DNA from: Dendrolimus kikuchii | Lineage: Eukaryota; Arthropoda; Insecta; Lepidoptera; Lasiocampidae | Length of the DNA: 64,000 bases | Assembly (NCBI GenBank): GCA_019925095.2 | Contig: CM034389.1 | Coordinates: 20,695,435 to 20,759,434 of the forward strand | Direction: 5' to 3' | Part shown: positions 21,632 through 32,449 of the stretch, in pieces | How the letters are laid out: each line of letters begins with the position of its first letter | Position numbering within the stretch: the first letter of the stretch is position 1 | The notes under the pieces: model-generated | What the model saw: only the letters and a program-made list of their open reading frames with translations | Database searches by the model: none | Told to the model about the DNA's origin: nothing | Translations under genes and position numbers: made by a program

Positions 21632-21859
21632 GTTTTCGGATTTCATAGTCTCCAAAGCGTCATCTTCAGGCACAAAGTAAATCCCATCTGGCAAGTTAAA
21701 GCGATCACCTTCGACCTTTGTAAATTTCACTTCTTCTTTGGAAGGAAATCCTCTCAAGGCATGCAATAAATCTACGCCAGTAATTTTGTACGTTTGAGTT
21801 TCTTTACCAAAGCCATTTGGTACTAAAAGTAATATAGATGTTATGATAATCCAAACCAT
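21632..21859 (-). CDS. Gene C exon 1: small secreted protein
   Basis: 76 codons from the ATG at 21859, phase 0, ending at SEN before a consensus donor AAC|GTAAGT. Signal peptide: MVWIIITSILLLVPNGFG. The mature part is charged and free of repeats, with TQTYKITGVDLLHALRGFPS, then EEVKFTKVEGDRFNLPDGIY and FVPEDDALETMKSEN. It is not clearly homologous to A or B but shares strand, size and a phase-0 first intron. A TATA box lies 66-73 nt upstream. The following exon is uncertain: the best acceptor (at 20736) gives an almost immediate stop and a 77-residue product. No cysteine, so no disulfide framework; function unknown. Confidence 0.58.
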
Positions 21860-21924
21860 TTTAAAACAGGTCTTTTAAGAAGGATAATGATGCCTCAAAT
21901 GTGTTCTTATTTTTACTCTTTATG

Positions 21925-21932
21925 TATTTATA
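21925..21932 (-). promoter_or_regulatory. TATA box of gene C
   Basis: TATAAATA on the minus strand, 66-73 nt upstream of the gene C ATG. Confidence 0.5.
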
Positions 21933-21939
21933 GGTTCTT

Positions 21940-22784
21940 ACAGTGTTCTATTTGAATTGTTGTATATCATTTTTAGGGTTCCTTTGCCATTTGCCAAAAA
22001 AGAAACCTTGTATTTTCGTCATGTACCTCCGACTCAATAAAATGTATGGGAAAGTATTAAGTTTATATGGATGACATCAGGTGTAGTCTATATGGCGCAT
22101 GGCCCTAAATGGTGGTGTAGTATATAAGTATATACGAATTGGACGAGTTACTATTTTGTCTATGTAACTGATTGTAAGAGTTGATTTTCTTAATGTATCT
22201 AATGGTTAGATTTTTAAAAATCGTGATAATGTTCTTTTTCAAATATTTTAAACTATTATTTAAATCTTTACTGACTTTTTTTATATTATTTCATAGGTAC
22301 GTTGGGGTATCGACGGTATTACTACTATTTACTTTCATGCTTTTCCAACGTTGATTGGCGTGTTTCACACATCAGAAATCATATACTAGTTACCTTTATA
22401 ATTATTTCCTTCACAGTCGGCAGAATATAGTACTTGTAATATTTTGTATGTATTGCCAAACTAGCATAGAAATAACCCTTGGCCGACTAGATCGGATAGG
22501 CCGTCGATTTTGCCTAATATAAGAACAAAATACGCAACATGTTACTATATTTAACCTATGAGACTGGTTCATAACATATTGCAATCGTTTGAATGTAACA
22601 TTCTAGCTCTGCAACTTTATTGAACTGGTTTGGTTTAGTCTGTCACTGGGAATTCTCCATTGTATACAAAGAAACAAGACAATTAACGTTTGACGTAATG
22701 TGCTTTGATGTTTTTAAGCGCTTATTTAATTTTAAATTTAATTTAACTCTAAAGTCATTCTGATACACAATTAATGTTCCGTTC
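21940..22784. other. Nothing recognised
   Basis: AT-rich DNA upstream of gene C without a recognised repeat or exon. Confidence 0.3.
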
Positions 22785-22915
22785 CTATTCTTATCGACCG
22801 TCCATTTGCCTTACCTTTGGACATTAAAATTTGACATAAGCTTCATACAAATAATGTCAAAAGTCAACCGATGGTAAGGTAAGTGAATGACTGGTAAGAT
22901 ATAAGGAAACGTGAA
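22785..22915. mobile_element. MITE family T2
   Basis: A long imperfect hairpin: GTTCCTATTCTTATCGACCG then TCCATTTGCCTTACC on the left, and in reverse TTTCCTTATATCTTACC then CATTCACTTACCTTACCATC on the right, with TTGACATAAG and TGTCAAAAGTCAACC facing each other. Same family as 41385-41600 and 58664-58812. Confidence 0.55.
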
Positions 22916-23089
22916 AATCTATTAAAAGGTACCTCAAATTAAGTAACGTAACTGTCAAAGTTTATCCCAGTTAGCAGCCTAGATTGTGTGAAAGATGATA
23001 TGATTTTTTACGATATTATAGAGAATGTATGCTTAAAAAAAGAAAGGGGAAGAGAGATAATACTCGAAAGCATTTCCAATACTTCTCAA

Positions 23090-23560
23090 TTTTTTTTTTT
23101 TTTATACAGGGGAAATCCGTTTGAGGACCGTAGGCCACGCGAGGGGGAAAGGTCGCGGCCCGTGAGTGGGATTCGCCAGGTCGGGGTGGCACTAGCACCC
23201 CACGTTGAGATGTGAGATGCTATTGCCACGCCGCGGTTAGGGATACCCACTAAAACCCATGTCCGATTCCAAGCGTCCTTTGTCCGGGCTGTGGGCTCGC
23301 TCGCGCATTCACCACCAGCCCGGACGGACGGCGGCCGGCCTCTTTGCGGGCTGGCCTCACCATTTGGTAGCCGGAGATCTGGGTCTCTCCGGATCCTCTA
23401 CCTCACCGCGAGGTGAGAGGGGGCGCGCGGATCGGCGCGCGTCATTCCTCTCCGGCCTTTATGTGCGGGCGGGTCCGGTTGCCCCGCCGGTCGCCCGCAC
23501 GGCCGTAGCCTACGGCGGCTGGAGGTCAAGGACGACAATACTTTTCAATAAATCCCAACA
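23090..23560 (-). mobile_element. R1-like LINE 3' UTR, copy 2
   Basis: In reverse it ends in a poly(A) run (T-run at 23091-23103) and carries GGGTTTTAGTGGGTATCCCT, GGCGTGGCAATAG and CCTGGCGAATCCCACTCACG. GC-rich, sharply different from its surroundings. The forward frames over it are not genes. Confidence 0.6.
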
Positions 23561-24221
23561 CAATCCAACTACTCCCAACCTATTCCAACAAAGTGAAATT
23601 TATGTACTAATGATATTAAATAAAAGCTAGAAATTACGTAAGACCTAGTATAATAAGAACATGTATTAGTATAATAGATTTTTTTTCTTTTTTAACTGGT
23701 ATGTATAGACTTAGTTATAAGTGACCTATGTATGTACACCCGGGCATATCTTGTTCGCCTGGGCATACGAGTGCTGAATAAAAGGCAAGTGGGGAGAAGT
23801 TTCTCCAGACGCAGAAATTAATGCGAACGCTACCAAACCTATCACTCTGTTTCCGGTGACTCGAGAAATCATTGTGGGCTTAAACAGGCTACCAGTCAGT
23901 TATGAAGGCGGTTAAGCCTCTGTCGAGCCCACTGTTAGTCTCTGGCCACAGAGGTGTGTGACAAAAAAGTCTTAGTCCATAAAAATATTTGTTTCAAATT
24001 TATTTTTTCGCCACAAAACATAAGAGGAAAGAAAAAAATAGTAATGTGTGTGACGTAGCACCGCACAAAAAGGAGATCGAGTAGTATGACACGTTGTATA
24101 ATGTATTCTATCTCATTCTCTCGCACTGTATGAACTACACACACATAGAGTTTTTTATAGATGATATTATTTTATATCTATAATCTTGAGGAATGATTGG
24201 TTTTCCAAACTTTCATCCATT
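23561..24221. other. Nothing recognised
   Basis: AT-rich; no exon or known repeat. Confidence 0.3.
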
Positions 24222-24545
24222 TTTTTTTAGCCAGGGGAAATCCGCTTGAGGGCCATAAGCCGCGACAAGGTCAGAACCTTGGGGGGATAATTCGCGACCC
24301 GTGTGTGGGATTCGCCAGATCGGGGGTGGCACCAGAATGCCCAGTCAGAACTGGTGCCATGCTGTTGCCACCCCCGGTTAGGAATACCCACTAAAACCCC
24401 TGGGTGTTCCGTTCTACGCCTTATGCCAGGGCTACGGGTATATAACCTAGCCTCTCCGCAGCCCTGGCAGGCGTGGGCCCCCCTCACGAGGCCTCTTCCA
24501 TTGAAACTTTCATCCCCTATGGCAACCCGTACTAGTTTTATTTAT
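24222..24545 (-). mobile_element. R1-like LINE 3' UTR, copy 3
   Basis: Same order in reverse as copy 2: A-run, CCCCTGGC, GGATTTCCCC-side text, CTGGCGAATCCCACACACGG and AGGGGTTTTAGTGGGTATTC. Clearly related to 23090-23560 but diverged. Confidence 0.6.
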
Positions 24546-24549
24546 TTAC

Positions 24550-25135
24550 ACTGAAAAAATGGGACAGTAAAAATTAACTGTTTTAGAACAGTTAAAATGT
24601 TTTCAGTTGTTACTACGTTTATTTCATTAACAATAACCGATTACAATCAGTTGGTCTAAATGTTTAAAAACAGTTACGGCAATACAGTGTTTTTCACTGT
24701 TTTTACATTAGAACATACTGTGAATCTCATTTAGAAAAACTGTTTTATAACAGTAACAGTAGGTCAGTTAGTTTAACTGTTACGAAGCGCTTATTTTAAA
24801 GGAGCGCTGGTTTAAATACAGTACTTTTAACTGTTAGTACATTAGAACATACTGTGAGGCATCGTTAAAGAAAATGTTTTACAAAAGTCACCATAAATCA
24901 GTTAGTTTTACTGTTACGAAACGATTATTTTATAGGAGGGGTGGTTTAAACACAAAACTTTTAACTGCTGGTACATTAGAACATACTGTTAATCATCATT
25001 TATAGAAACTGTTTTATAATAGTAATAGATTAACTGTTACATAGCGATTATTTTAGAGGAGTGGTGGTTTCAATACAATCGTTTTTACTGTAAGTACATT
25101 AGAAAATACCGTGAGTCATCATTAAAGGAAATATA
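24550..25135. repeat. Tandem repeat, ~134-bp unit, AACAGTT-rich
   Basis: The anchor TACATTAGAACATACTGTGA or a close variant starts at 24704, 24838, 24972 and 25095: periods 134, 134 and 123. Each unit also has AACTGTTAC(G/A)(A/T)AGCG, a TTATTTTA block and TTTTAACTG. AACAGTT or AACTGTT, which are mutual reverse complements, occurs many times. No coding potential. Confidence 0.85.
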
Positions 25136-25137
25136 AG

Positions 25138-25175
25138 GATGGATAGACGAGGGATATATCCCCCGTCTATCCATC
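25138..25175. repeat. 38-bp near-perfect palindrome
   Basis: The arm GATGGATAGACGAGGGATA is followed with no spacer by its reverse complement with a single mismatch (A versus G at arm position 13). It directly abuts the tandem repeat. Confidence 0.9.
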
Positions 25176-25256
25176 TGTAAACTACAAAAATGACCAAAAT
25201 GACCTAAGTTAAAATTATTGAATACAAACTATACAATAATACAAAATTATCAAAAT

Positions 25257-25314
25257 GATTAGCTTAATGGTTAGTGTCGCTTTTTCGTTTTATAGTTTCA
25301 AATCCCAACGATTC
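25257..25314 (+). repeat. tRNA-like relic
   Basis: TTAGCTTAATGGTTAGTG matches an A box and AGTTTCAAATCCCA a degraded B box, 27 nt apart. The acceptor and anticodon stems do not form convincingly, so it is a tRNA pseudogene or SINE head, not a functional tRNA. Confidence 0.4.
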
Positions 25315-26971
25315 TAAAGAAGTTTTACTTCGAAAAGTTAGCTATTCCTGTAAAAAATCCTGTTATTATAGTACTCTTGACTCCTCACCTCTCTATCTTA
25401 TAATATAGTAACCGACAGCGATGTAGTTGTATTAAATATGTGCATAATGTAAGTAAAATAGTACAGTGTGGACTTCATTAGCCGGACCTTTGTTATACGA
25501 ATTCGCAATTATCCGGATTGGCCGTCATTTCATGAATAAGATTTCAATATTTTAGTAATCTATATACATATTAATACGTGAAGCAAAAACACAGCAAAAA
25601 CTTTGTACCCCTTTTTACGAAAATTGTGCGGATGGAGGAGTTTGAAATTTCGCACACTTATAGTTTATATAGAGAAGGAGTGCAGAATGCTAATATTTTT
25701 TTAAAATTATGCATAAAAAATACATTAAATCAATAAAAAAACATTACACACACTACCATGTATTTGACACACACACGCATATCATACTCTTTTGTATATT
25801 GTTAAAGCCAAATGAACAGTGTAACCTTGGCGAAATCTGTGATTATAGAAGTATATAGTCTTTAACAACAGAACCTTAATAATGTTCAAACTTATTATTT
25901 AAATTAATTATTATGGTCGAATTTCGACCACGGGCGATCACTAGTTAATATAATTCAAGAAAACAAGTTTGTTAGACAATTACTTTTCGAAGGGTTAATG
26001 GCATTGTAGCAAACAGTACATACTCAGTAAGGCAAAGACACAATTAAAGGAAAGAAAATATTATTATAGTTATAATGACATGACGTACTAAAATTTTATA
26101 TTGTCTATTTTGCACAAAGATTAAGTGTTGGTATACAACGCCGCCAGCCTTTTAGGAACGTTCCGGGTAAATGACAGTGGTTTGGGACTAATAACTTATC
26201 TTTAGGTATTTTTCCCTTTTTTATTTAGTTTTAGTTTTTATATAGTTTATAGTATAGTTTGTAGTTTATATTTATAAGTTAATTTATCTTTAGTATTTAA
26301 TTATATGTTTTAAGTTCCTTTTAGTTTGATATTATTTGATTTGAGGTGAGATTATGTACAATTTACCGTATACAAATTATATTATTAAAATATATATTGG
26401 CAGGCGACCGTCATAATGCCGATTTTCTTAAAGTTCTCTAAGAGACTCCGGAGGGACGGGGTTGTAAATTGACCTCACGGCTCTTTTTTGTAAAACAAAT
26501 ACAGTCTCTAAGTCGGCTGCGTTGTAAGTAATATATCATAGGACATGATACTATAAAAATAACTAAACTAGTTTGTTTTATCACTATAAAATGTTAGAAA
26601 TCGTAGATTTTTGGTTTTTTAGGATTATAATTGATGTGATTGATGTACGTAAAAAATAAGATCGAATACGGTATTCGATTTAAATAAGTAGATACATTGT
26701 TTACGATTATGTAATAAGTTGCCGTGTTTCGGAATTTCCGATAAAAAGATGACGTGTATGCATAATTGCGGTTTTATTACATTAAGAAATATTTCCACGC
26801 ACTACAAAAAAACTTCAATGTGCTCATTTGTCCGTTTGTCATTTATATTTACACAATGGGTGAATCCGAGATGTCTTGATATATTTTTGATATTATATTC
26901 TATATACATAGTATTTTGAATTGTCTCATCTCTCATCATTGAATGTAAACATAAGTTTAAAATAATAAATG
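25315..26971. other. No gene seen
   Basis: AT-rich. 26130-26220 and 26400-26520 are less AT-rich (GGAACGTTCCGGGTAAATGA; GACTCCGGAGGGACGGGG) and probably parts of an unidentified repeat. Confidence 0.3.
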
Positions 26972-27004
26972 AAGTCCTAATAAACCTTTAGTTTATTAGG
27001 ACTT
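26972..27004. repeat. Perfect 14-bp hairpin
   Basis: AAGTCCTAATAAAC, a 5-nt loop, then GTTTATTAGGACTT. Confidence 0.9.
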
Positions 27005-27059
27005 AATTTATATGGTTTATTAGTACTATTTATTAAGAGAGCTCAGTTTATCTGCATAT

Positions 27060-27074
27060 GGGGGGGGGGGGGGG
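27060..27074 (+). repeat. Poly-G run of 15
   Basis: Fifteen consecutive G in AT-rich DNA. Confidence 0.95.
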
Positions 27075-27461
27075 TTCAGAAGGCTATTACGTCATCTCAT
27101 TGCATTGTCATATTAATTATCTTTTGAGGCAGCAACGTTCTGGTGTAATCGAAATATTGGAAATTATTTGAAAACTTCTGCTTGGTCCAGTTCGTAGTTA
27201 GCATCACTTCTTCTATGCCCTCGAAGCCCTGTGGCGTATTTTTTCATGAGTGAATTGCTGAGTATTTTTATGTATACGAGGTTTACTTGAATCTTGTACA
27301 GAAATGAAAAAGTTACAATTTATGTTAATTTTATAACAATATTTATAAAATATGGAAATAATTATTATTAAAGTAATTACTGCTCGAAAACCTGTTGACG
27401 GCTTACAAATTAAAAGAATAAAACTTGATGAGGAAAACTTATTCTTTAATTCTTTTTGTCT
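27075..27461. other. Nothing recognised
   Basis: Downstream of gene D; no clear AATAAA near its proposed stop. Confidence 0.3.
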
Positions 27462-27498
27462 TCATATTTCGATCTGATTTGTTGCGTTACCCGTCTCA
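27462..27498 (-). CDS. Gene D candidate terminal exon
   Basis: Behind a strong acceptor (TTATTTCTTATTTCAG). With the candidate exon 27764-27792 it is entered in phase 2 and reads (L)ETGNATNQIEI then TGA. If exon 1 spliced directly here, the first codon would be TGA and the protein would stop at PPK. In phase 1 it reads RRVTQQIRSKYEDKKN and stops. Confidence 0.33.
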
Positions 27499-27763
27499 CT
27501 GAAATAAGAAATAATAAATTCATTTCATATAAGTAGATATATATTATTGTCTACCATATTAGTCTGGCGTACGTAAAATTATCATAATTAAATACAACTT
27601 TACATTAACAAAGACAGTATAGAATAAAATTAGTAGTAAGTACTATACTACTTAATATGCATGTATGGAAAGATTCTTATTAATCAGGCAATGCAGTAAA
27701 ACTACTAATATGTGAAACTAAATCTGTATGTTTGTTATGTTTTTACAATTAAATGGATCTTAC

Positions 27764-27792
27764 AGAAATTTGTCAAGAAGATAGATTGAATC
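27764..27792 (-). CDS. Gene D candidate internal exon
   Basis: 29 nt between the acceptor TATGTCCATCCGCAG and the donor CT|GTAAGA, reading DSIYLLDKF in phase 0 and leaving in phase 2. It is the only small exon I found that links exon 1 to the downstream acceptor in frame. Support is splice signals only. Confidence 0.28.
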
Positions 27793-28073
27793 CTGCGGAT
27801 GGACATAGACTATATTTTATCTCCAAAAACAATCTTCAAGAGTGTTAAATTAGGGACAAAAAATGCCAACCTCGAATTAAGTATAATAAAATAAGGTTTT
27901 GATATATAATAGAGAAAGACGCATCACAGCGCTATAGTAGGTAGCGTATTGATTTTATACAGAAAGTAAAAAAAGAATCAAGTCGCGGGCAATAAATAGT
28001 TTATTAAGAAAAGGCACAATATTGATTCAAAGTATTTCAAAGTACTTGAATAAAAATAAGTACAAAAACATAC

Positions 28074-28334
28074 CTTCGGGGGTAGCAAGTCTCTTGATGG
28101 CGAAGGCACTTCTCCCGATGTTGGTTGGTAGACATGTGTAAAAGCAGCCGATGTATTTTTTAAGGTATTGCCAACAGCAGTGAATTTGCTTGGCGATGTC
28201 TTGTATGTTGGTTGAACAGAAGGCTTCACCTCAGTAACTCCTGAAGTTCCTAATGTCTCCGGCAAGGGGAATATTCGTACACCATCAACTAAAGCCACTG
28301 ACACAACCAATAAGGCTATAAGAAATTTTATCAT
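28074..28334 (-). CDS. Gene D exon 1: proline/threonine-rich secreted protein
   Basis: 87 codons from the second ATG (28334), phase 0, ending LLPPK at donor AAG|GTATGT. I prefer 28334 because it opens straight into a signal peptide, MIKFLIALLVVSVALVDG; the upstream ATG at 28373 would add 13 polar residues in front of it. The mature protein starts VRIFPLPETLG and is rich in Pro, Ser and Thr (VKPSVQPTYKTSPSKFT; VYQPTSGEVPSPSRDLLPPK), which suggests an extended, possibly O-glycosylated chain. Strand, exon size and phase-0 first intron agree with genes A to C. No clear TATA box. The C terminus is unresolved; with 27764-27792 and 27462-27498 the protein would be 108 residues. Function unknown. Confidence 0.58.
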
Positions 28335-28399
28335 TTTTACTAAATTTTCAGAACGACTTTCATCTGTGGACATTTAACGGTAAATGTCAGATTTTAGTT

Positions 28400-28971
28400 A
28401 CAAATGAAAGATACATCATAACTCGTTCACCCTGAATGGAAACATCTGGTATTTGTAACACTTAATCTATTTGATAGTGTTATTCTAGTATTGGACAGGT
28501 AACTCATTATCTTTTAGGTGTTTTCATTAGAACCTATAAAAATTCAAGTTATGCCAAGATGTATCCTGGTTTAAAGTAATGCCAAAAAAAAAAATTAAAC
28601 TCTTTTTACGGTCGAGATGCCACTCTCAAGTACCTAATATTGATGATGACACATAATAAGTGACACTACTTATATATTATTTTAACGTCTAAGTATTTAG
28701 ATATAAAGAATAAAACAAAGAAAGTAAAATAAATAGTTGTATACCTATATAATAGAAGTAATAAATAGTAAGAATGTAACCTCAATGTAAATACAAACTC
28801 TATGGAAGAAGAAAGTAATAAGGTAGTAATAAAAGCGATTTAAAAAGAAGTTGATAAAGTATACGGAATAAGTAAGTACACGTAAGGCAAACCAAAATAT
28901 GTATAAAAATAAAGTGTAATAGACATAAGTAGATATAAAACAAACAATGTATTAGAATCTAATATATTGTT
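28400..28971. other. Upstream region of gene D, nothing recognised
   Basis: AT-rich; no exon, repeat or clear promoter element. Confidence 0.3.
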
Positions 28972-29022
28972 TGTTGTATAAAGCTTATAATCAAAAGATT
29001 ATACTATAAGCTTTATACAACA
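28972..29022. repeat. 18-bp perfect inverted repeat
   Basis: TGTTGTATAAAGCTTATA and its exact reverse complement flank a 15-nt centre that contains a smaller ATAATC/GATTAT pair. Another inverted repeat (AACAATGTATTAGA..) lies just upstream. Confidence 0.85.
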
Positions 29023-29124
29023 TCAATATTCTAAAATAAGAAAAACCAATAAAATAGCAAAATAAATAAAAAAATAAATAAAAAGAAAAGAACGCATATT
29101 CCTATTTGATGAGAGAGAGAATTT

Positions 29125-29445
29125 TTTTTTATTTTTTTATTGCAGGAGTTCAGCAGACAGGCAGACGGCCCACTTGATGGAAAGCGGTTACCATCGCCTA
29201 TGGACATTTGCAACACCAAAGGTGCTACAAATGCGCTGCTGCTCTCTTAATGGAGACTGGAACCTGGTCACTAATGCCGGAACACAACATAAGGTTGTTA
29301 TGGCGGCATACTCTAGACCAGGGGTGGTCGCCATCCAGTCGAGCAAATACCCTACCACCTGGCTGTGGGTTGTTTAGTCGCCTCTTACGACAGGCCGCCT
29401 GGCCGCAGGAAGTTGTATTCTTTCTCCGTTCCTGCACGGAGAATG
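29125..29445 (-). repeat. SINE-like repeat S1, full length
   Basis: The best-preserved reverse copy, from a T-run at 29122 to CCGTTCCTGCACGGAGAATG, with all internal blocks in order. Useful as the family reference in this window. Confidence 0.8.
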
Positions 29446-30174
29446 CATGCATGTATATATATACGATCATGACTTTCACTACTCCCTACTTTATTTTGGG
29501 GGATTTCAACTGCGCTTATTTGTTGTGGGGCAGCCCTTATTATGATTCCTTTGGGTGTGATATTGTAGATAGTTTGGATCATCTTAACATCTGCATATAT
29601 AATATGTATTTTAAAATATGATAAGAAAATACCTCTTTCTTGTCAGATGAAAGAGGAGGACGGCGATCAAAAAATTTATAGGTATATATAAATTGAGGGC
29701 CATACTAGTTCAAAGCCTGATTTACATTAATATTAGTATGTAACTAATTCTAATAATAAATAATAAGTCATATTTCTTGCAAAACTGCCGAAGTCCTTAT
29801 CATTCTTTGGCCAGAAATTCTCAGAAGTCGATTAAGTGGATGTTTTCCAAATTAAGATAAGAACTTAAAAACGTTTAAATTGTATTTTAAACGTGTATTA
29901 ATTTCCACTAAAATAGCTTTATTCATTATATTGTTCTTTACTGACGTTATAAACACACTTCAATAAGAAAGTAAAATGTCATACATGTTATCTAATGCTG
30001 ACCAACCACTATGTAACAGTTACTTTTATACTACTTTACCAAAGAAAAAATAAATTAACTTAACAAGCCCTAATGGTGTTTATCTAATGCCTCTGCTGTT
30101 AGTGTTAATGACATGACAGATGATGGATGTACATACATACACTAATATTAATATAATTATAATATACTAATATA
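29446..30174. other. Nothing recognised
   Basis: No exon or repeat identified. Confidence 0.3.
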
Positions 30175-30539
30175 ACTAACAGGCGGTATTGGCAGATGTT
30201 GTCCTGCTCTGAAAAAATAAAAATCTAGAACCCGAGTCCAACGCTACCTACCGGGTCTAATTGTGAACCTAAACCACCCCGAGATCCACTCAAAGACACA
30301 TAAAACTTCATCAAAATCGTAGAACCCGATTCTAGCGCCAACTATTTTGTTTAGATTGATGGGTTACATTATTAAAGTTTCAGTAGGGATCGCTAATTTT
30401 TATATAGCCTATATTAATCAAGGATAATGTAGCATTTGGATGGTGAAAGAATTTTTGAAATTGGTCCAGTAGTTTTTGAGGTTATTCTTTTCAAACATAC
30501 AACAATACAAATCTTTTCTCTTTATAATATTAATATAGA
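30175..30539 (-). mobile_element. Non-autonomous Helitron
   Basis: Reverse copy: GGCAGATGTTGTCCTGC hairpin at the left, GAACCCGAGTCCAACGC, CTACCGGGTCTAATTGTG, and a right end TTTATAATATTAATATAGAT (reverse ATCTATATTAATATTATAAA). The 3' CTAG has decayed to CTAAC-type text. Confidence 0.6.
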
Positions 30540-31447
30540 TTTAGCCTGACACTGGCAGTTAATACTAACATTGTGCCGGACAGATCCCAGTAGAAATATA
30601 ACTGAGAAAACATAACATTGTATTACCTGTGATTCGAGTTACCGCTTCCAAAATTATAATTTACGACCATTTGTAATCAAATTGCGATCTCGTACTTGAA
30701 CAAGTGCGAAGTCGTGACTCATTGGTATATCCTGAATCTTTTACGAGTTTACAAATGATCCTATTATTTTATTTTTGACTTGAACGTTCTGAGGATTTAT
30801 TGTTCGGCGTCTGATTAAAACCTTGGTCCAATGAAATATTTTTATTTTCTGGCCATTTCTTTGTAAAGAGTCGAACCTCCTATATACGCGTACATATTTA
30901 CGCCAAGTTGCAATCAGCTATTTTAGATCAAAATTATATATCCAACGTCTTAAGTCCAAGGTTTCAAAGCGAGTTAGCAGCAGATGAACGTCCTCCTACT
31001 CTTCTATTTAATCATCTAATTGTAATAGAGGCGTTTAGAAATTGTATCGTTATTAAGAAATACACAAGTAGATATCTATTTGTATAGAGTATCCCAAAAT
31101 CCTTTGAAGTTAGTTAGTCTTTATTTTTCTTTCTTCCTATTCATAATACAACGTTTTTCAATCATTCTTTCACCGTTAAGGGTGTCCAACTTTGGAATAC
31201 ATTGCCTGTTGCAGTCAGACAAGCAAAATTTCTATTAACATTTAATAACATGGTCAGGAAATATTATCTGCAATGATATGTAATTTTATATAATTAGTAT
31301 TATATTGCATATAGCTATATGTTTATTAGGTTTAGATAGTTGCATCTTATTACTATATCTTGTATATATATATACAAGATATATATATCTTATATATATA
31401 TAACTTATGTGTATGTTCGTATATATAGGTATAGTACAGTTATATTC
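30540..31447. other. No gene; TA-rich palindromes
   Basis: 31355-31400 holds alternating TATA/ATAT palindromes (ATCTTGTATATATATATACA then AGAT). 31080-31280 includes TTTCACCGTTAAGGGTGTCC and TGGAATACATTGCCTGTTGC, which resembles LINE C-terminal coding text. Confidence 0.3.
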
Positions 31448-31526
31448 ATAGCTGGGCATCAACTCGTTAATCCTTTTATCGTTAATTAACGAAGTTAACA
31501 TTTCGAGTAACGGTGCCCAGCTATGG
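31448..31526. mobile_element. Short TIR element or MITE
   Basis: CATAGCTGGGCATCAACTCG at the left; the right end in reverse is CATAGCTGGGCACCGTTACT then CG. Interior GTTAATTAACGAAGTTAAC is itself palindromic. Confidence 0.5.
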
Positions 31527-31538
31527 TTATATTTATTA

Positions 31539-31738
31539 CTAGCGGCCCGGCGCGGTTTCACCCGCGCTCTGTCCCGCTCCCGTGGTATGTTACGTCATGT
31601 TATATAGCCTATGACACTCCCTGTTAACGTAGCTTTCTAACAGAAAATTATTTTTTTAAATCGGTTTAGTAGATTCAGAGATTACCCCCTACAACGTCGC
31701 AAACTCACAAACTTTACCTCTTTATAATATTAGTATAG
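31539..31738 (-). mobile_element. Non-autonomous Helitron, complete
   Basis: In reverse: A|TCTATACTAATATTATAAAG ... hairpin GCGCGGGTGAAACCGCGCC, then GGGCCGCTAG|T. 5' TC, 3' CTAG, a subterminal hairpin and insertion between A and T are all present. Confidence 0.8.
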
Positions 31739-31804
31739 ATTAAAATGTAAGTAATCGTACAATAATTATATATACTACCATCACAACTTCTAATTAGCAA
31801 TATT

Positions 31805-31860
31805 CTTGCCACGTGTTGTCCGGAAGAGATCGCTTTTTAGCGATAAGACCGCCATTTGTA
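31805..31860 (+). repeat. Dispersed motif GAAGAGATCGCTTTTTAG
   Basis: GTTGTCCGGAAGAGATCGCT, TTTTAGCGATAAGACCGCC; recurs reversed at 690-735. Confidence 0.5.
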
Positions 31861-32449
31861 CACAATTAGAATAATACTGAGTGCGTTCTTAAATTTAAGT
31901 AAGTTAGTAAGTTTTCTCTAATGGTGTACATTAAAGTATTATCTATCTCTTTTTAATTTGTATAGTCGTGTAACAAAGCGTATAGTGATTTCCTCAGTAG
32001 TTCTAAGTTGTTGCAGTTTTTACGGCCATAATCACATATCAGTCAATTTGTTTGTTATTTTATAAGTATTGACATTATCTCATAAAACAGTTTTTGCTGC
32101 ACTTTAACGGTCTCATTCATAGAGATTTAGAGTAAGTTTGAACGCTTCTTTATGGTTCTATTTCTATTTAGGTTTGGAATAGAGAACTGAGCTTACATGT
32201 ACAAAAATAATTAGGTATGTTGTTGGTATGTTAATTTATTATTTTGCACCTACACATTGATACATCTTCAAGCAGAAATCGAACCGGTCTCTGCTTGCGA
32301 TGTGTTTAAAAATAAATATCTTGACGTATTTACTTTTTATTCTTTTGATAAAACATGTTTGTCGGGTTCTACCAACTGAATAATTGTTTCACTTCCCTCG
32401 TTATAAAACATTTGGTATATACATACATATGTATCTATATTATACATAT
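31861..32449. other. Nothing recognised
   Basis: AT-rich; no exon or repeat. Confidence 0.3.

Noticed and set aside
23259..23630. GC-rich forward ORF of 123 codons
   Set aside because: It lies over an R1-like 3' UTR in reverse orientation; its openness is due to high GC content.
24550..25135. Possible CRISPR-like array
   Set aside because: The repeated unit is ~134 bp with no short conserved repeat alternating with unique spacers, and the genome is an insect's.
25257..25314. Functional tRNA gene
   Set aside because: A- and B-box-like words are present but the cloverleaf stems do not pair, so only a relic or SINE head is supported.
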